Source: Hofstenia miamia
Lineage: Eukaryota > Xenacoelomorpha > Acoela > Hofsteniidae
Direction of reading: 5' to 3'
Assembly: GCA_900660155.1 (NCBI GenBank)
Contig: CABFPE010000166.1
Coordinates: forward strand, 952,276 to 1,016,275
DNA length: 64,000 nucleotides
Under the pieces are notes generated by a model. It worked only from the letters and a program-made list of their open reading frames with translations, did not search any database and was not told where the DNA came from. The position numbers were made by a program, and so were the translations under genes. Positions 35,390-48,318 of this stretch are shown here, piece after piece (within the stretch, counting starts at the first letter, position 1; every line of letters begins with the position of its first letter).

Positions 35390-35930
35390 TCTATAGGTGA
35401 ATGGTCCTGTGAGTTGGGAGGGTAGTGCAAAATTTGCAGAGTTCTTTCTCTGAAGAAATTTCGGGTGTCTTGAAGTATAGGGGGGGTCGCCTCATCTTGC
35501 TGAAAAATCCATTCAGTCCTTTTAACATTGGTCCGCAAATGAGATAAACTCTACTAAAATATCAGTATACTTTGAGCTGTGTACAGTATCTCATTCCACA
35601 ATTTTCAGGTAAAAACCTTTGTAACGCAAACCACCTCAAACCATGCATTTTTGGGAAATGTTTGAGAGGCGTCTTGGCTGTCGGAGACCTCTGAGAAATA
35701 GTGCTTCTATGCAGCTAGAACATGGACTCTTCGGTTATGAAAACATTTCTGAAAAATCCATCCAACGACCATGTTTCACAGAAACTAAATTTGGTCTTCT
35801 TTTAGATTTTTTGTCAATAGTGGCCTTATTTTCGAGTGTTTTTTTACATATCCCTGCCTTTGAATGTGAAAAAATCTGTAAGCAGCTTGTTTTTGTTATA
35901 GTATTTTTTGTGGGCTAATCAGCCATATAT
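35390..35930 (-). pseudogene. Mariner/Tc1-superfamily transposase remnant
   Basis: The minus strand carries VFITEESMF (like the first catalytic segment F-x-D-E-S-x-F), HFPKMHGLRWFAL, and further on WIFQQDEATPYTSRHPKF (about 35510-35455), the second catalytic segment W-x-x-Q-Q-D-x-A-x-x-H-x-A. The order and roughly 100-residue spacing fit a DDE transposase of the mariner type. Many stops and shifts; C-terminus not recognised. Confidence 0.55.
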
Positions 35931-35934
35931 AAGT

Positions 35935-38460
35935 GTAACTGTATTATTAATAGAATTTTCTTAAGAAATTTCGTAATTTTACGAACTGCTATATCTTAAG
36001 CCTCCAACAGAAATGTTTCAAGCTTTCATACAGCAAGCATTGATCCGCGGGCTTGCACACAATACACAGCCTACTTTTAAATAATGTACCGATCAATATT
36101 TTAGGCAAGATACTACTTTATCAGTATTTTTCGGTATTGTCATATTATAGCAGCATTGGTTTCAGTATCGGTATATCGCCGGACTCCAGAAACTTTAAAC
36201 AGGTAATTTCTTTTTTTGAACAATCAGTAATTAACTACTTATTCTTGGCAATATTATATAGAATTAAACATCTAATTAAATTCGTTTTTGATTTTAATCT
36301 TCCCAGTGACAGAAAAACACAATTCTTATTAAAATTAATTGATGAATAAACAAGTGGCCGTGCATCAAAATAATGCTCGTTTGAACGCAATTTCATCAAA
36401 TTGATTTACATCAAAAGCCGCTCGTCTGAACGCTCCCAAATGTTGACTGAGGCATCAAGAAGAAAGCATACATCAAAAGGTTCTCGTCTGAACGCACCTT
36501 TGAATACATTAGTGTCTATTCATAATCTACATTCTATAATCCCACTAGATTGCAACCTTTTACGCAAAACCCCTGGCTCCAGCATTTACAGAGTAATTAT
36601 TTTGAGTTAGTACTCTACATATGTTATCTATCTAAAAAATATACATAGCTGTAAAAACGTGTTGTATCTTTGAAGTAAAGATGAGCAGTTTAAAGTTAAT
36701 ATCATCTGTACAAATGTAATTTTCTAACCTACTGTTTAATAATACTAAATTAGTGTTGCTAACAATATTATATTTCTAGCAAATGCTTCTGAAGAAATTT
36801 TGAAAGTGCAATGAATGGCAACATATGCATTAGAAAGTTTTCTTCTTTATCCCATATTCTAAATTCTATCTAAAAGTAAACAAACCTCATTAACCATTAT
36901 GCCGCTAGAATCTTCTGTTGTAGGGAGATAAAGTTACTTAAATGATATTTAAAACGAAAAGTTCCGCTATAGTCAAATTAAATTATATGATTTTGCAAAA
37001 AGTTTTAATATATCTTTGGTGTTGAAGCTAGTCATGGATAATGGATAATTATTAATAGAGTTGTGAATGATATGAATATATATGATGAGGAACTAAAAAT
37101 CTTTTGAGGAAGAATAACTAGAATAAAAATAAAATTGGCATAAATTCTCGTGCATTTCTTTTATGAATTTGGCTGTGCTAATCGACTCTATAGGGAAATA
37201 GTATATTTTCAAGGAACATTTTTTCAGCCTTTTTCTTCATTACAAATATGTGGATGAAATACGAGAGCACAAATTTGTGGTTTTGTTATTGAAAATATTT
37301 TGAAAAGAGACTATCAACTGTGTACAATATATTTCAATAATCATTCGAAGAAGCTTAACATACTTATGAATCACTTGGTAAATAAGCCTTCCAAAATTAA
37401 TGCTCAAAAAAACCTCTTCTGTTATAAACGTGGAATAAAAATCGTACAGGAATTAACTATTATCACAATAACGATTTGCATAAATTCCATGTTTTGAATT
37501 TTCAAAGTTTCATTATCTCTACAAGCTTGAATAAGGCCATAAACTTTTTGAGAAGGTTATTTTAAATTTCGTTTAGCCGATTTGCTAGCTTAAGTAAATT
37601 AGCAACGAGCACATACAAAGCTAAGTTGAACCATCAGAGTTCAGATATCACCAAGTTTGAATTTGTCAGGCCTAATAATACCCTAACTTGAAGAAAAATA
37701 AGTTCCACCATAATTGAAGATAATCCGCATGACGATTGAAAATGATGAGATACTGAATGCCCTTCTCGTTTGTATGTAAAACCGTGAGATTTATTTGCAT
37801 GCTTAGCTAACGCAATGCAAAAGCAAAAGTAAATTTAAGCACGACTGAACAGCACAAAGTTGGTGCTCACAGGATACTAGCAGAGAAATTTAGCATATTG
37901 GTTTCTTAAAGCACTTGAACTTCTTTTTTTAAATATTTTCCACAGCAGTCAATTATCAATAATTTACTCAGATAAGAGTAAATTTCTTCACGAAATTCTT
38001 CTTTTAATTTAAAAAACAGTATGATGCCGAAATTCAGAATATAGCAATTTTTTTCGTCGCCTTCTTGAAGGGAAGCTCATTTACTTATCTTATAAAAATA
38101 CATAAAAAATTTAATTTTTAATTATGACATTTATAACAATTACTTGATGTATTAATTGCTTGCAATTTTTGAATTAAATTATTCATTTTACTTCAGAAAA
38201 TATTCATTATTGAGTTTGGGATGAGAACTATTAGAAATCGGATTAATAAATAAGTATTTTAATCACAATTGGACAATAGAAACAAAGAAAGTGAAACAAA
38301 GCAAACATAGATTCTGTTAAGTTTTTAACCAAAATGCAAATAGTGAATATTAGAAATAGTTTCTACTTTTTTGGGCTTACAACAAATGCATTTGAGTCAA
38401 ATAAGCAGAAGGTAATTTGGCATTTCAAAGCTTTCCCAAATGAATTTAAGTAAATTAGTG
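35935..38460. other. Unassigned AT-rich sequence
   Basis: A 23-27-bp motif (CATCAAAA then CTCGTCTGAACGC) recurs three times at about 36364, 36410 and 36471. Nothing else is supported. Confidence 0.3.
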
Positions 38461-38462
38461 TA

Positions 38463-38727
38463 CCGGGGGTTGCCCTTATGCCTGCATCTCTTTGGGGCAG
38501 GCCAATTTCAAGAAAAATTACCGACTTCGCTTCCTTTGAAGGTTTTTTATACAAATAAATTCTTACGAAAACTACGTATTGGAATTCATGTTATTCTTAT
38601 TACCTCCGTCTGTCGTTTTTGGTTTATTTATCATATATGCATTATGCTAAGAGGGTGAAAAAACTACCTAGGCCTATATGTCTCGGATAAGAAGTGCCCC
38701 CCTTTAGAAATTTTCGATACGCGCCTG
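38463..38727. mobile_element. hAT-type MITE, copy 1
   Basis: Flanked by a perfect 8-bp duplication TTAGTGTA (38455-38462 and 38728-38735), the hAT signature. The right end, reverse-complemented, is CAGGCGCGTATCGAAAATTT. The left end (CCGGGGGTTGCCC) is eroded relative to the right. The right 140 bp match copy 2 at 40.7 kb, including ACTACCTAGGCCTATATGTC. Non-coding. Confidence 0.8.
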
Positions 38728-38739
38728 TTAGTGTAGCAG

Positions 38740-40575
38740 ATTTTTAGGATTGTTTGCTTAAAGATATATTTTGGTAGTGTGACTCGAAAAACTGTGTTTT
38801 GAATGTACGTCAAATCTTTCAAATGAAGCAAATTCCTTCAATACCTCTTTCCTTTCTTTACATCAAATTTGCACTGTAACCATGAGGGTGCAGGCGTGTA
38901 TTTCACCCCAAAGATAATGTGATTGCACCCCAAACATAAATCAAGTAAAATCTGCCTGCTACTAAACGAATGTCTGAAAGAATGTGCTGCAATAAAAACT
39001 GAATTGGAAAAGAATAATTGTCATGCTAAAACTACTAGTGCCAATGTTCATATAAAGAAGTCTAATCTGACTGTGATTCTTAGACATTCTGTTGATATTC
39101 TTAAGGCTATGTCCTCGGTGTATGCACTGTATATTGCTCTACACTCATATGTTTTTGCTCTAAACTTGTCTTAATCATCTGAAGACGTCAATGTTATATG
39201 TTTGATTGTAAGTGGATAAGCTCTAGAAAGTCTGTGTTAAAGCATATCTTAAACAATTTAATAGCATTAAAATTCACTGACTTACAATTGTTTTAATTAC
39301 CCTCGTAATTTTTCGATTTCTCCTGTGTTCTATGGTCATTCCCTTCATAAATTTGCAAAAAACATTTTGTCACTTTCCGAAATATTAGTGATTTATAGCT
39401 AGAGGTTCTTGATGGCCAGGAATGAAAGTTGCCAGAGCATAGAAATTTTAAACTTTTTAATTGATTAGGTTATTTTAACAATTGTTTCATCTTGGCAATT
39501 TCAAATACTAAATAATTGTAAACTTATAGCCACGGTTTGACCTAATAAGCATCTAAAAAATTGATCTAACAACTAGAAAATAATTGACGTTTGGTAACTT
39601 TTAGATTTTTGCAAAAACTATAAAACGGAATTGCTAAATATTATAATTTTTTATTGTTAAAAAGGAGTGAAATATAGTTCTTGGTGATTTCAGCATTAAA
39701 ATTTCGATCATTCTGGTAAAGTTGTCCAATGTGAGAAAACTTCTCCTTTAAACCTAATACATAGTCTGAGGCTATTTGCGCAGAAAGGGCGGTTAAAATG
39801 AACTTAATTGTTATCTTAAAGCACAAATTATTTGGAAAAAAATATTTTTTATGTAATTGTGAAAAATCGAAAACATTCGGTAAATAACCTTGTATTTAAC
39901 ATTAAGACTAATTTTTCAACTACTTCCTTCTTAAATCAGTGGTACGTGATTACTGAAAAGCATGCCTACATTAAGGCTGAACCTACTACTGAGTTGCTAT
40001 GTGAATACTAATTAGTCATAGACAAAACAGTTTCATAAAAATACAATTATCGTCTTTTGTGATAGCATTAACAAAGAGATCATTTGAATATTTATGTGCA
40101 TTTATATATAATTTAGTTAGATATATTTCGAATATTTTGCAGTGTAATCCTTTTAGAATTCTACTTTGCTAGACATTGCAGAAAGGCTGTAAGAAAATGG
40201 CACATTTCTGGCATTGAATTACGAACCTAAATTTATAACAAACCGAAAATATCGAATAATCCGTTTTATATGTTTTTACTGAAATTGTAAATTTCCATTA
40301 TCAATAAGCATTTTCTTGAAATTATTTAGCCTCTTATGAAAGAAGTTCAACCTTTTAGTACAGGAATCTAGATGAAACACTGTGTTTATCCAAATTACAG
40401 CAGATTTGGATATAAAGCAAAATTACATATTTATAGCCCCTCACAAATATTATTTGCGCCCCCCCCCCCGCCATTTTCTAGGCTGGCTACGTAATTGCAT
40501 CAAATTGTGGACGGGAGACCAGTGGTCGTTTTGGTCTCATTTTATTCTATTCAACTGCAAATCGTCAAGATGTAA
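38740..40575. other. Unassigned sequence between two MITE copies
   Basis: Frame 38923-39174 (ECLKECAAIKTELEKNN) is helical-looking but unrecognised, as is a minus frame at 39641-39826. A C-homopolymer lies near 40459. Confidence 0.3.
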
Positions 40576-40579
40576 TTAT

Positions 40580-40879
40580 CAGAGGCGTATTTAGGGGGAT
40601 TTTGCGCCTGCCCCCTCCCTCTTGTGTGAGGCCACTTTCAACTCATTCTCATAATATGTGGTCAATATATTGATGAACAGTCTTTTTGTTTAACATAAAA
40701 TGCAAAAAAAGTAACATTTCATGTTATTCTTATTACCTCCATCTGTCTTTTTGGTTTATTTATCATATATGCACGGGCGAGCACGGCATTAAGCTAACAG
40801 GGCGAAAAAACTACCTAGGTCTATATGTCTCGGATAAAAATTGGGCCCTCCCCCTTTAGAAATTTTCAATACGCGCCTG
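40580..40879. mobile_element. hAT-type MITE, copy 2 (300 bp)
   Basis: Ends are CAGAGGCGTATTTAGGGGGA and, reverse-complemented, CAGGCGCGTATTGAAAATTT (10 of the first 12 bases match). Flanks GTAATTAT (40572-40579) and GTAATTAC (40880-40887) are a 7/8 target duplication. It shares its right half with copy 1. Non-autonomous; a hAT transposase would be needed in trans and none is recognised here. Confidence 0.85.
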
Positions 40880-40889
40880 GTAATTACAG

Positions 40890-42600
40890 TAGGTTCTGGC
40901 AAGGATTGCTAAAGAGAAGGATATACACCACCGCGCATAGTGCGAAGAAATTGGGAGGCTGTAAATTTAGTAGTTCCATTTTTCATATTCGCGTAGAAAA
41001 CGTCACAGTCAATTGAAGCATTTTGATTCATTGATCACTGCACACATTTTCGCATATTTCTGACATGAAAATTCAATTCAGCAGCATTAATACATTACAT
41101 TGAAATGCCTCTTAAGTGAATTGTAGGTTGTATATGGGGCCAAGATTGTACATATTATGAGAAAACCTTGTCAACCAAATTTTATTGAGATTATATAACG
41201 TTTACTGCTGGGGCAACAATCTTAAATTTTCAGCAATTTCATTATCCGTGTTTCTCTTGTGCGATGGGCAAAAACAAAAAACGTGCGTGCTTCGTGCACA
41301 TTACATGCTACTTCAACAGAACAAATTACTACTTAATCAGCTGCAGGAAAGTACGTAAACTCAATTATAGCTAGTTCATCTTCCATAGCGATCCTCTATT
41401 GAACTTTGGTAAAGGGAAAATCCCTTTGGTCAACTCAGAATTTGCAGAAGCCTTATTCAGAACAAATACCAGCTTGTGAAAGGCTGCGCACATATTAAAT
41501 GCCTTAGTCAAGTCTTCTCACTTCCATCATCCTGCCTCAGATTTGAATATCAGTCCATCTTCAAAATCGAAAACAACTAGTGGAAAAAATTTAAAGCAAT
41601 CTTTTGATTCTCTCATTGGGATGGAATGATAATGAGCTATTATGAGTACTATCACCACAAACTATTGGAACGCTTGCCAATCTTAGTATCTGGAGGCTAC
41701 AAGTTGAACTACGATGCTAATCTTGTCAACCCCACTACACTAATTTCTTCAGTATAATCATAGTTGAAAAACACGTACTTTACTTTTTTTATTAAGTGTA
41801 AAAATCTTATACAAGTTCTAATATGAACGTATAATCTGCAAGTAGATTGTTAAATATTGTCACCGTTATCACTCTTCTGTAAAGCCCATTCTTGCCACTC
41901 TACATTCGTTTCAGAGTAACCGATTTCTACTAGTTGATATTTTCATTTTGCTAAGATCGCGAATTTTTTCACGAATTTTATTCCAGTTTACAACGAATTC
42001 TCGAACAATGATAATAATGTTGGCAAGTTATTTTTCCTCATATTTTGAAGGTAAGCTAACATTAATGCAGTTATTAACCATTAATTATATTATATGTTTG
42101 CCTACTTTTCAAATAGATAATTTTTTCAAGAAAGGCGTAAGTAGTGAAATATTTCGGAGATATTTAAATTTGTACTAAAAGCGACATTGAGTGGGGCTAA
42201 GTAATTAAGATTTCATTAACACTACAAATTTTTATTATAATTGTGGCGAAATTTCAAAAATAAGTTAACTACTGGATACCAAATGTTTATCCCATATTCA
42301 TCTCTGGCTAAATAGTTGTTGTTTGTAATAGTGCTGAATAGTTTTATTACAGAATTATTGAAAAAGATAAGATTATCATTACATGATTTTTCTATTCAAA
42401 CTTTTCTGTGTCTAAATGCTTATTTTTATTGATAAAGTTATTTTTAATATAAGTAAGGGTGAGCGTACTGCTGGTTTAAATTGTGGCTTAACCTAATTAT
42501 TGGCCAATATTGTAGAACAATTTTTTGCTAAAAATAAATTTCCTATATAATGATTTTAATTTTAGCCTGGAAAGGTTACATCCAACATGAACACTTGTAG
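40890..42600. other. Unassigned; possible decayed GPCR exon at 41986-42050
   Basis: Between an acceptor-like TTCCAG and a donor-like GTAAGC the + strand reads NSRTMIIMLASYFSSY, similar at protein and DNA level to ERTMVIMLATVSISF of the GPCR terminal exon. No TM7 follows. The rest is unassigned. Confidence 0.25.
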
Positions 42601-42699
42601 TTATCATTGGCCAAAAAATCATTCATGATTAAAAAGAAAGGTCATATTATTTCTACTCTCTTTTCTTCAATCTTCCACATACTCTCATTGCTTTCTAAG

Positions 42700-42822
42700 C
42701 ACTCAACTTCACAAAATAGACATCTCTTTGAACGCAGAAGTTCAGCGGGGATTGGAATGCAAAAGCAGAATGATATCTTCATGAACATTCTAGAAGACAT
42801 CCAACAACCTTTAAAGTTATAG
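42700..42822 (+). CDS. Candidate terminal exon of an unknown host gene
   Basis: A strong pyrimidine tract (42655-42697) ending CTAAG is followed by an open frame reading QNRHLFERRSSAGIGMQKQ and ending FMNILEDIQQPLKL, then a stop. Composition is richer in charged codons than the surroundings. No homology is recognised and no upstream exon was found, so this may be chance. Only the splice-site-like context supports it. Confidence 0.25.
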   Translation, partial: HSTSQNRHLFERRSSAGIGMQKQNDIFMNILEDIQQPLKL

Positions 42823-43467
42823 AGACAAACTGAATTTTGCACGATTTTTAAGTAGATTGCACTTTCCGAAACTTTTTCTTGTTGCTCAAATGGACTAGTG
42901 CAGAATGAATTAATCTTTAAATATATTGTATAACGTTGATGTAACAAAAGAAGAACTGGTCATTACAATTTACCTTGATGATTTCATCACAATTAAGGAG
43001 AATGTGTGCAGTGATGAATGAAAGGAATTTGTTCTATTTTATTAGACTCGTTTGTGTATTGTTGTCATGAATTTAGTATTAAAATGGCCGAAGATTGCTG
43101 ACTGTTTTATGTTATGCATGCTTTTTTATTTCGATAAGAGGCTGTGAATAAGCGTTGCTCAAATACAGATTAAAAAAGTATAATCTTGAAAAGTTTCCCG
43201 ATTATATTTCTGTATTTGCATTTTGCACAGTGTAAATATTTTAGTGACATTGAACTATAGTCTAATTTTTTACATGCGTTATCTTATTTAGTGTCAAATT
43301 TAAGTTGACCATCAAGCAACAAAAATTTTTTAGCAATAGAAAGTTGGATTATTTTTAAGTCGTGCACATCGATATTAATGCATATTTATGAAAACTATTA
43401 TCCTAGAATAATAATAAATAATTGTGGATGACTGAATAGCAAGATTTATGTAGTTAAATTCATCAAT

Positions 43468-43652
43468 TTAGTACAAAAAATTTTGCAGCCTCCACATTAT
43501 TTTACACTGTTCTGCTGGTTGTCTACCCTTCTCTTTAGCAATCTCTGGTTCTAGCCTAATCTCATCGAAATAATTTTGTAATTCACTAATGGCCCTGCTC
43601 AATGACAAAATAGTAATGTCATCATAGTTTGTTCCAAATGAAGTTGAGAAAC
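43468..43652 (-). CDS. Candidate terminal exon of an unknown host gene
   Basis: On the minus strand an AACATAG acceptor precedes an open frame containing DDITILSLSRAISELQNYF and EIRLEPEIAKEKGRQPAE, ending in a stop at 43468. The acidic/basic helix looks protein-like against an AT-rich background. No family is recognised. The pyrimidine tract is weak. Confidence 0.25.
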
Positions 43653-43699
43653 CTATGTTAATATTTTTTATTAAAAATATAATAACGCCCAATACTTAA

Positions 43700-44150
43700 A
43701 TTCTTGCTTTTAGGGTAAGCAACTAGAACATGGAGAATGAATTTTCTAAAAGAAGACAAATTTCATTTCGTTGAAATGCTAAATTTGACTCATAATAATT
43801 CTTGATGTATGGTTTTAATGTTAAGATAGAGGAGGCTCCACAACGTCTAAATATATGTGTTAAAAAGCATTTTAAGTGTTCAATTAGCATTTGAACTTTT
43901 ACAATAAAGCGGATAGAATGTTCTCGCTTTTGAAGTATGTTAACAATAAGTCTACGAAATGCCTAAAATATGAAATCACATTTATTATAATACATGAATT
44001 AATGAATATATTTGATATTTAACATTTACATTGTATTTCATTTGGGATATCATTTTTGAATTGCGAATTGGGAACATTTAAAATTCGTTGAATGATGTAA
44101 GGGACATACTATTTTAAATGAAAATAGTGGAAATTTATTATTCTAAAAGC
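43700..44150. other. Unassigned AT-rich sequence
   Basis: Nothing supportable was seen. Confidence 0.35.
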
Positions 44151-44155
44151 AATTA

Positions 44156-44690
44156 TTACACGATTCTAAAACATTTATTACAATAGTAATTGAAAATGCC
44201 ATCACGACCTGAAAACAAAACGAAGCTCTCTTCAGGACATCCCTGTACACATTTTGGATAGTCTCCTGTTACATCCTTCAGCGAAGATCTTAACACATTG
44301 TACAGAGACTTAATTGACTCCGGTATTTCCTTGTAAACTAGACTTTGTACACTAGCTCTGAAATGCAAGTCCAAAGTGTTGAGATCTTGATTGTGTGTTG
44401 GTCAATGATTTGCCGTTCTTCTGCTGATTTGCAGAGCTGATTTGTTGCAATATGACGCAGTGTTGGCCAAATGCTGTCGTGAAGTAAAATAAGTTATGAA
44501 AAACCGCTAACCGAAGACAATTGGAATCATTCATTGGATAACTGCAAAACGAAGATCATCACCTAACATCATTCCTATCATTTGTTTCGCTGACATTTCC
44601 AAGATTTTCATTAGTCCACACACGGCGTTTTTTCGGTGTGGTATCGGTAGAGCCAATCAATTCTATCGAAAATGTTCTGTGGTTGCTGCA
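44156..44690 (-). pseudogene. Mariner-like transposase remnant
   Basis: The minus strand gives KKRRVWTNENLGNVSE (about 44640-44590), resembling the first catalytic segment V-W-T-D-E-x-L-F. Further on it gives DLHFRASVQSLVYKEIPESI (about 44370-44310), like the segment after S-P-D-L-N-P-L-D-F in mariner-type transposases. The distance fits a single dead copy with several frame breaks. Catalytic residues beyond the first are not clear. Confidence 0.45.
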
Positions 44691-44699
44691 GATAGCAGA

Positions 44700-46125
44700 A
44701 TCCATAAACAAAACTGCCTTCTCTGTGCCTTGTGGGTATCAGTTAACGGCTGAAATTGTGTGTAATGATAAAAACATGGAAATGAAGGTCATGTCATGTG
44801 ATTCTTCACATTGTGGTTTTGGTGTGTGAAATCTGCTAAGAAACTTTTTGAAAAAAGCGTCCTTGGGTTTCTTCAATAAGCTTTCACCGCATTAATCGCT
44901 TCTTCTGTTCTTTTTGATTTTGATCACCTTTGCTTTTTATTGTGAATGGGCCCAGTTACCTGAAATTGGTTGCGAGCTCTTATGAAAATCTTCAGGTCAT
45001 AAGATTTTAGTTGCACTTCAAAATATACTACGCGTATTAAGAACAGTATAATACAACCTAATCATTGCCGTCATATTAATATCAACTTATTAGTTTTCAT
45101 AAAATGAAATTAAGCATTTTAATTTTAATAAGACAAATAAAAGACATTTTTAGCTTAATAAGGGTCCAAATCTCAGGATTTCCAAATTCTCTGCAAATGT
45201 TACAAAGCAGTTTGTCCTTTATAACTGACAGATGCAGTTTAAGCTTAATAAAATCAAAAGTAATATAGTAATTTTGAAAAGACAGATATATCATGTTTGC
45301 TACAGAAAAACTTAGACCAACATTGCTCCACAAATCTTTTTTGTGTCGCAATTTCACTAAAATAGTTTACCAACGTCGCACACTATTGTAAAACGGCAAA
45401 AACAAAGACGTACATCAGCATACATAAGCAATTTAAAAAATTCTGATCATTGCACAAATGTAGTTAACAACATTCTTTTGTCTAAGAGCTATAAAGGTTA
45501 GAGCAAGGACAACTTAATTAAGTTGTCCTTGGTTAGAGTGATCACAGCAAGCTACTATAATAGTAACATTGGTGATGAACTTTTTTGTTATAGAGAGTTT
45601 AGTGAGTAAATTTCGCAAAATATCATAATTTGCCTTTGAAAATTATATTGGCTCATACTCAACGATTTTGGTCATTATTGTCCCAACGCCTTTTCCCTTT
45701 GTTTGCCCTATTAACTATCATGTGAATCGTAACTTATATTTCCAACAAAGAATGGTCGTTGAATCTTGTTTTACATAAAGCTCTGTACTAATCAGAACAA
45801 AATCGTACCGACATCACCACTAACAGGTTATTTCTAAAAATACACTAATTCAGGGGAAAGAGTACTGACAGCCCATTTGTATAGCACAATAGGAGAACGA
45901 AGTTTCACAGCGTGCCAATGGGCGCATAAAATACTAGTCTTGGCATTAACATAAAAATTTCTCAATACAACGTTTAATATTTCAAAATGGACATGCCAAT
46001 ACAGCCTCAGCAGAAATACTTTGATTCTGATTTGGATTAAGCTCAAATAGATTACACAAAAACATAATAGTAATTGAAGAAATCGAATGATTTTAAGTTA
46101 AAGTACTTGGCCAATTCACATATAC
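44700..46125. other. Unassigned; contains a short palindrome at 45504-45531
   Basis: A perfect 28-bp palindrome (left half CAAGGACAACTTAA) is flanked by GGTTAGAG at 45496-45503 and 45531-45538. Other frames are unrecognised. Confidence 0.4.
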
Positions 46126-46127
46126 AT

Positions 46128-46128
<1 letters not shown>

Positions 46129-46185
<57 letters not shown>

Positions 46186-46186
46186 A
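46129..46186. repeat. (TA)n microsatellite
   Basis: A TA run of about 55 bp. Confidence 0.95.
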
Positions 46187-46189
46187 TAA

Positions 46190-46988
46190 AGACTTTTAAA
46201 CTCAGTTAATTCTTTATTTATTTCAATGTAAATTTTAATCTTGCGATATTATTTTAATTGTTAATTTGACAAAATGACAAACGGTGCTATATTTTTAGTA
46301 TTAAATTTATGCTAAATAGCGACGCGGTAAAATTAGTGTAGGAGAAGACCAAATTTGTAACTGTCAGATATTTGTCCACATTTTTCTAAGTTATGATTTT
46401 GCTTACAATACCAGTTATATTTCATATAAATATGTGCGATTTGTATATTTATATTCTCTTCAGTTATTCTCATTAAATTCGTTTTTTACTTTTTATATTG
46501 ACTTTAAATTTTATTAAAAATTATGTGTTCGTAAATTCGTCACCGTAGTTAAAGGTCACCCAGAGGTGGCACAGTTTGACTGGCATGTCACTTTAACTTA
46601 GGTTAGGTGTACGGTTAGAGTTTTTGTTGTACTGCGTTTTATTCGTAAATAAAATTAACCTTTATTGATATCACTGAAATTGCACAAGATGAGAGTTGCA
46701 CTGAGTTTAGGTTTTTTAACGTAGCACGTAGGTTTCACTCACTGCCCTCAAGAGTTAGGGCTTCATTATCCTTTATCTTAGTTAGGACTCTAGTCTTATA
46801 TGACTCTTTCTTAAGGCTATCTGTATCGGGTCGGCTGAGTGTGACCACTCTTCACGATTTCCTGTTTACTTTTAACTTTTATTAGAATAGGGTATTATAG
46901 CAGGAGGTGTTAGTTATTAATTTGTAGCACCGGTAAATCCATGCGTCGCCTCCAAACTCTCAATAGATAGTTTATTAAGATTGCCACA
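46190..46988. other. Unassigned; GC-richer patch at 46555-46860
   Basis: The patch contains TAGGTTAGGTGTACGGTTAG and an AATAAA, which gives it an LTR-like look. No ends or partner copy were recognised. Confidence 0.3.
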
Positions 46989-47010
46989 TTATATATATAT
47001 ATATATATAT

Positions 47011-48318
47011 AAAATGCTGGCCATAATATTACGGTTTTTGTAAAAATTTTTTTGGGAAATACAGGAGAACAGTAGCATTGTTAGGCACTAAACAGGAAGT
47101 AAACAACAGTAGGAAACCTAAAGACACTACAAACATGTTCATACTTTGTAGGACCACCTTTGGCAGCAATCACTGCTGCCCAGTGATCTGGCATAGAATT
47201 CACCAATGCCAGGCAATATTCAGTTGTGACTTCTCAACACCATACTTGAGTAATTGTTGTCTTACATTGCTCACTGAGTTTGGGTGTAGAGCAGAAACGT
47301 TCTTTTTGAGCGTAACTAACAGTCCTCAATAGGATTAAGGTCAGGAGAACTGCGGGCAAGGGCCCTAATAGTTCCACTTGGTTGTTTTGTAGTCATTCAC
47401 GCACACACTTTGCATTGTGTGCTTGAGCCCCGTCATGCCACAATGATACTTCTGCATGGCAGGGAACTGCTTCTCTTGTAACAATTGAAGATATACATGT
47501 GCAGTAATTGTTGAACTACTCAGCATAAACAACATTGAACCTCTGCCTGCAGCAGAAAGGGTCCCCATATCATGGTTAATGGAGAATTCTTAACAGAAAG
47601 GGAGAATATATCTTTGGTTGTACCTCTCACCAACTGGTCAACGAATATGTGTGGAGAAACTGTAGAACTGCTTCACCAGTGACTCATCCTTGAGTCTGAC
47701 TGAGTGCCATGGTTGGGGTGTCCAGTCCTTGCATCACATAGCACACTCCAGTCTATCCTTAATGTTCTTAGGGGATAGGTATGGAATGGATTCTAGGTGG
47801 TAGGCACCCCATGAGAAATCGACTTGTAATCGTTTGCCACACTGTTCTGGCACTGACAGATGATGATGGTGGCAATTAGGATGCAATAAATGATTATGAA
47901 TCAGTGGAATCAGCAGTGGCCAGTTGACGCATCAACCAGTCACTTGTCTCTGATGTTGAATGTCTTCTGCTGATTCAACTTCTTGTTTTGTAACGGCCTG
48001 TAGAGCAATGGGAGTGCCAAGCATTATTGTACTGCAGATTCAGAAGCACCTAGCCGCTGTACTATGACCTAGTTAGTATGGCAATCTTGCTTTAAAATCA
48101 CCATCTGAGCCACTTTTGTATGTGAAAAATCCTTTTTGCATCCCATGACAAAAAGAAGAAAAGAGAGTGGTCTGCGCATGTAAGCTTACATAAGTAGGTA
48201 TGCACGCTCCTTTAATATCACCATTGCATGAGTCAGGAGACATTATGCATGCCTATTTAGCACAAAATATAAAAACAACACTTTTTGAAAAAATCGTAAT
48301 ATTTTGGCCAGCTTGGTG
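47011..48318 (-). mobile_element. Near full-length Tc1-type transposon
   Basis: Imperfect terminal inverted repeats: the left end reads TGCTGGCCATAATATTACGG and the right end, reverse-complemented, AAGCTGGCCAAAATATTACG. Both ends abut TA runs (46989-47010 and 48319-48340), consistent with insertion at TA. The minus strand carries a Tc1 transposase: WHDGAQAHNAKCVRE (second catalytic Asp, about 47460-47410), then ARSSPDLNPIEDC (about 47350-47315). The 1.3 kb length is usual for Tc1. Several frameshifts and stops make it inactive, but the intact ends mean it could be moved in trans. Confidence 0.85.

Noticed and set aside
38923-39174. 83-residue + strand frame with a helical, Cys-containing start
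   Set aside because: No homology recognised and no convincing exon boundaries.
39641-39826. Minus-strand 61-residue frame with an acceptor-like CCTCAG
   Set aside because: No family recognised; length and context are compatible with chance.
40455-40472. C homopolymer
   Set aside because: Simple low complexity near, but outside, the hAT-type MITE; may also be a sequencing-prone run.
46555-46860. GC-richer patch suspected to be a solo LTR
   Set aside because: No TG/CA ends, target duplication or second copy was found.
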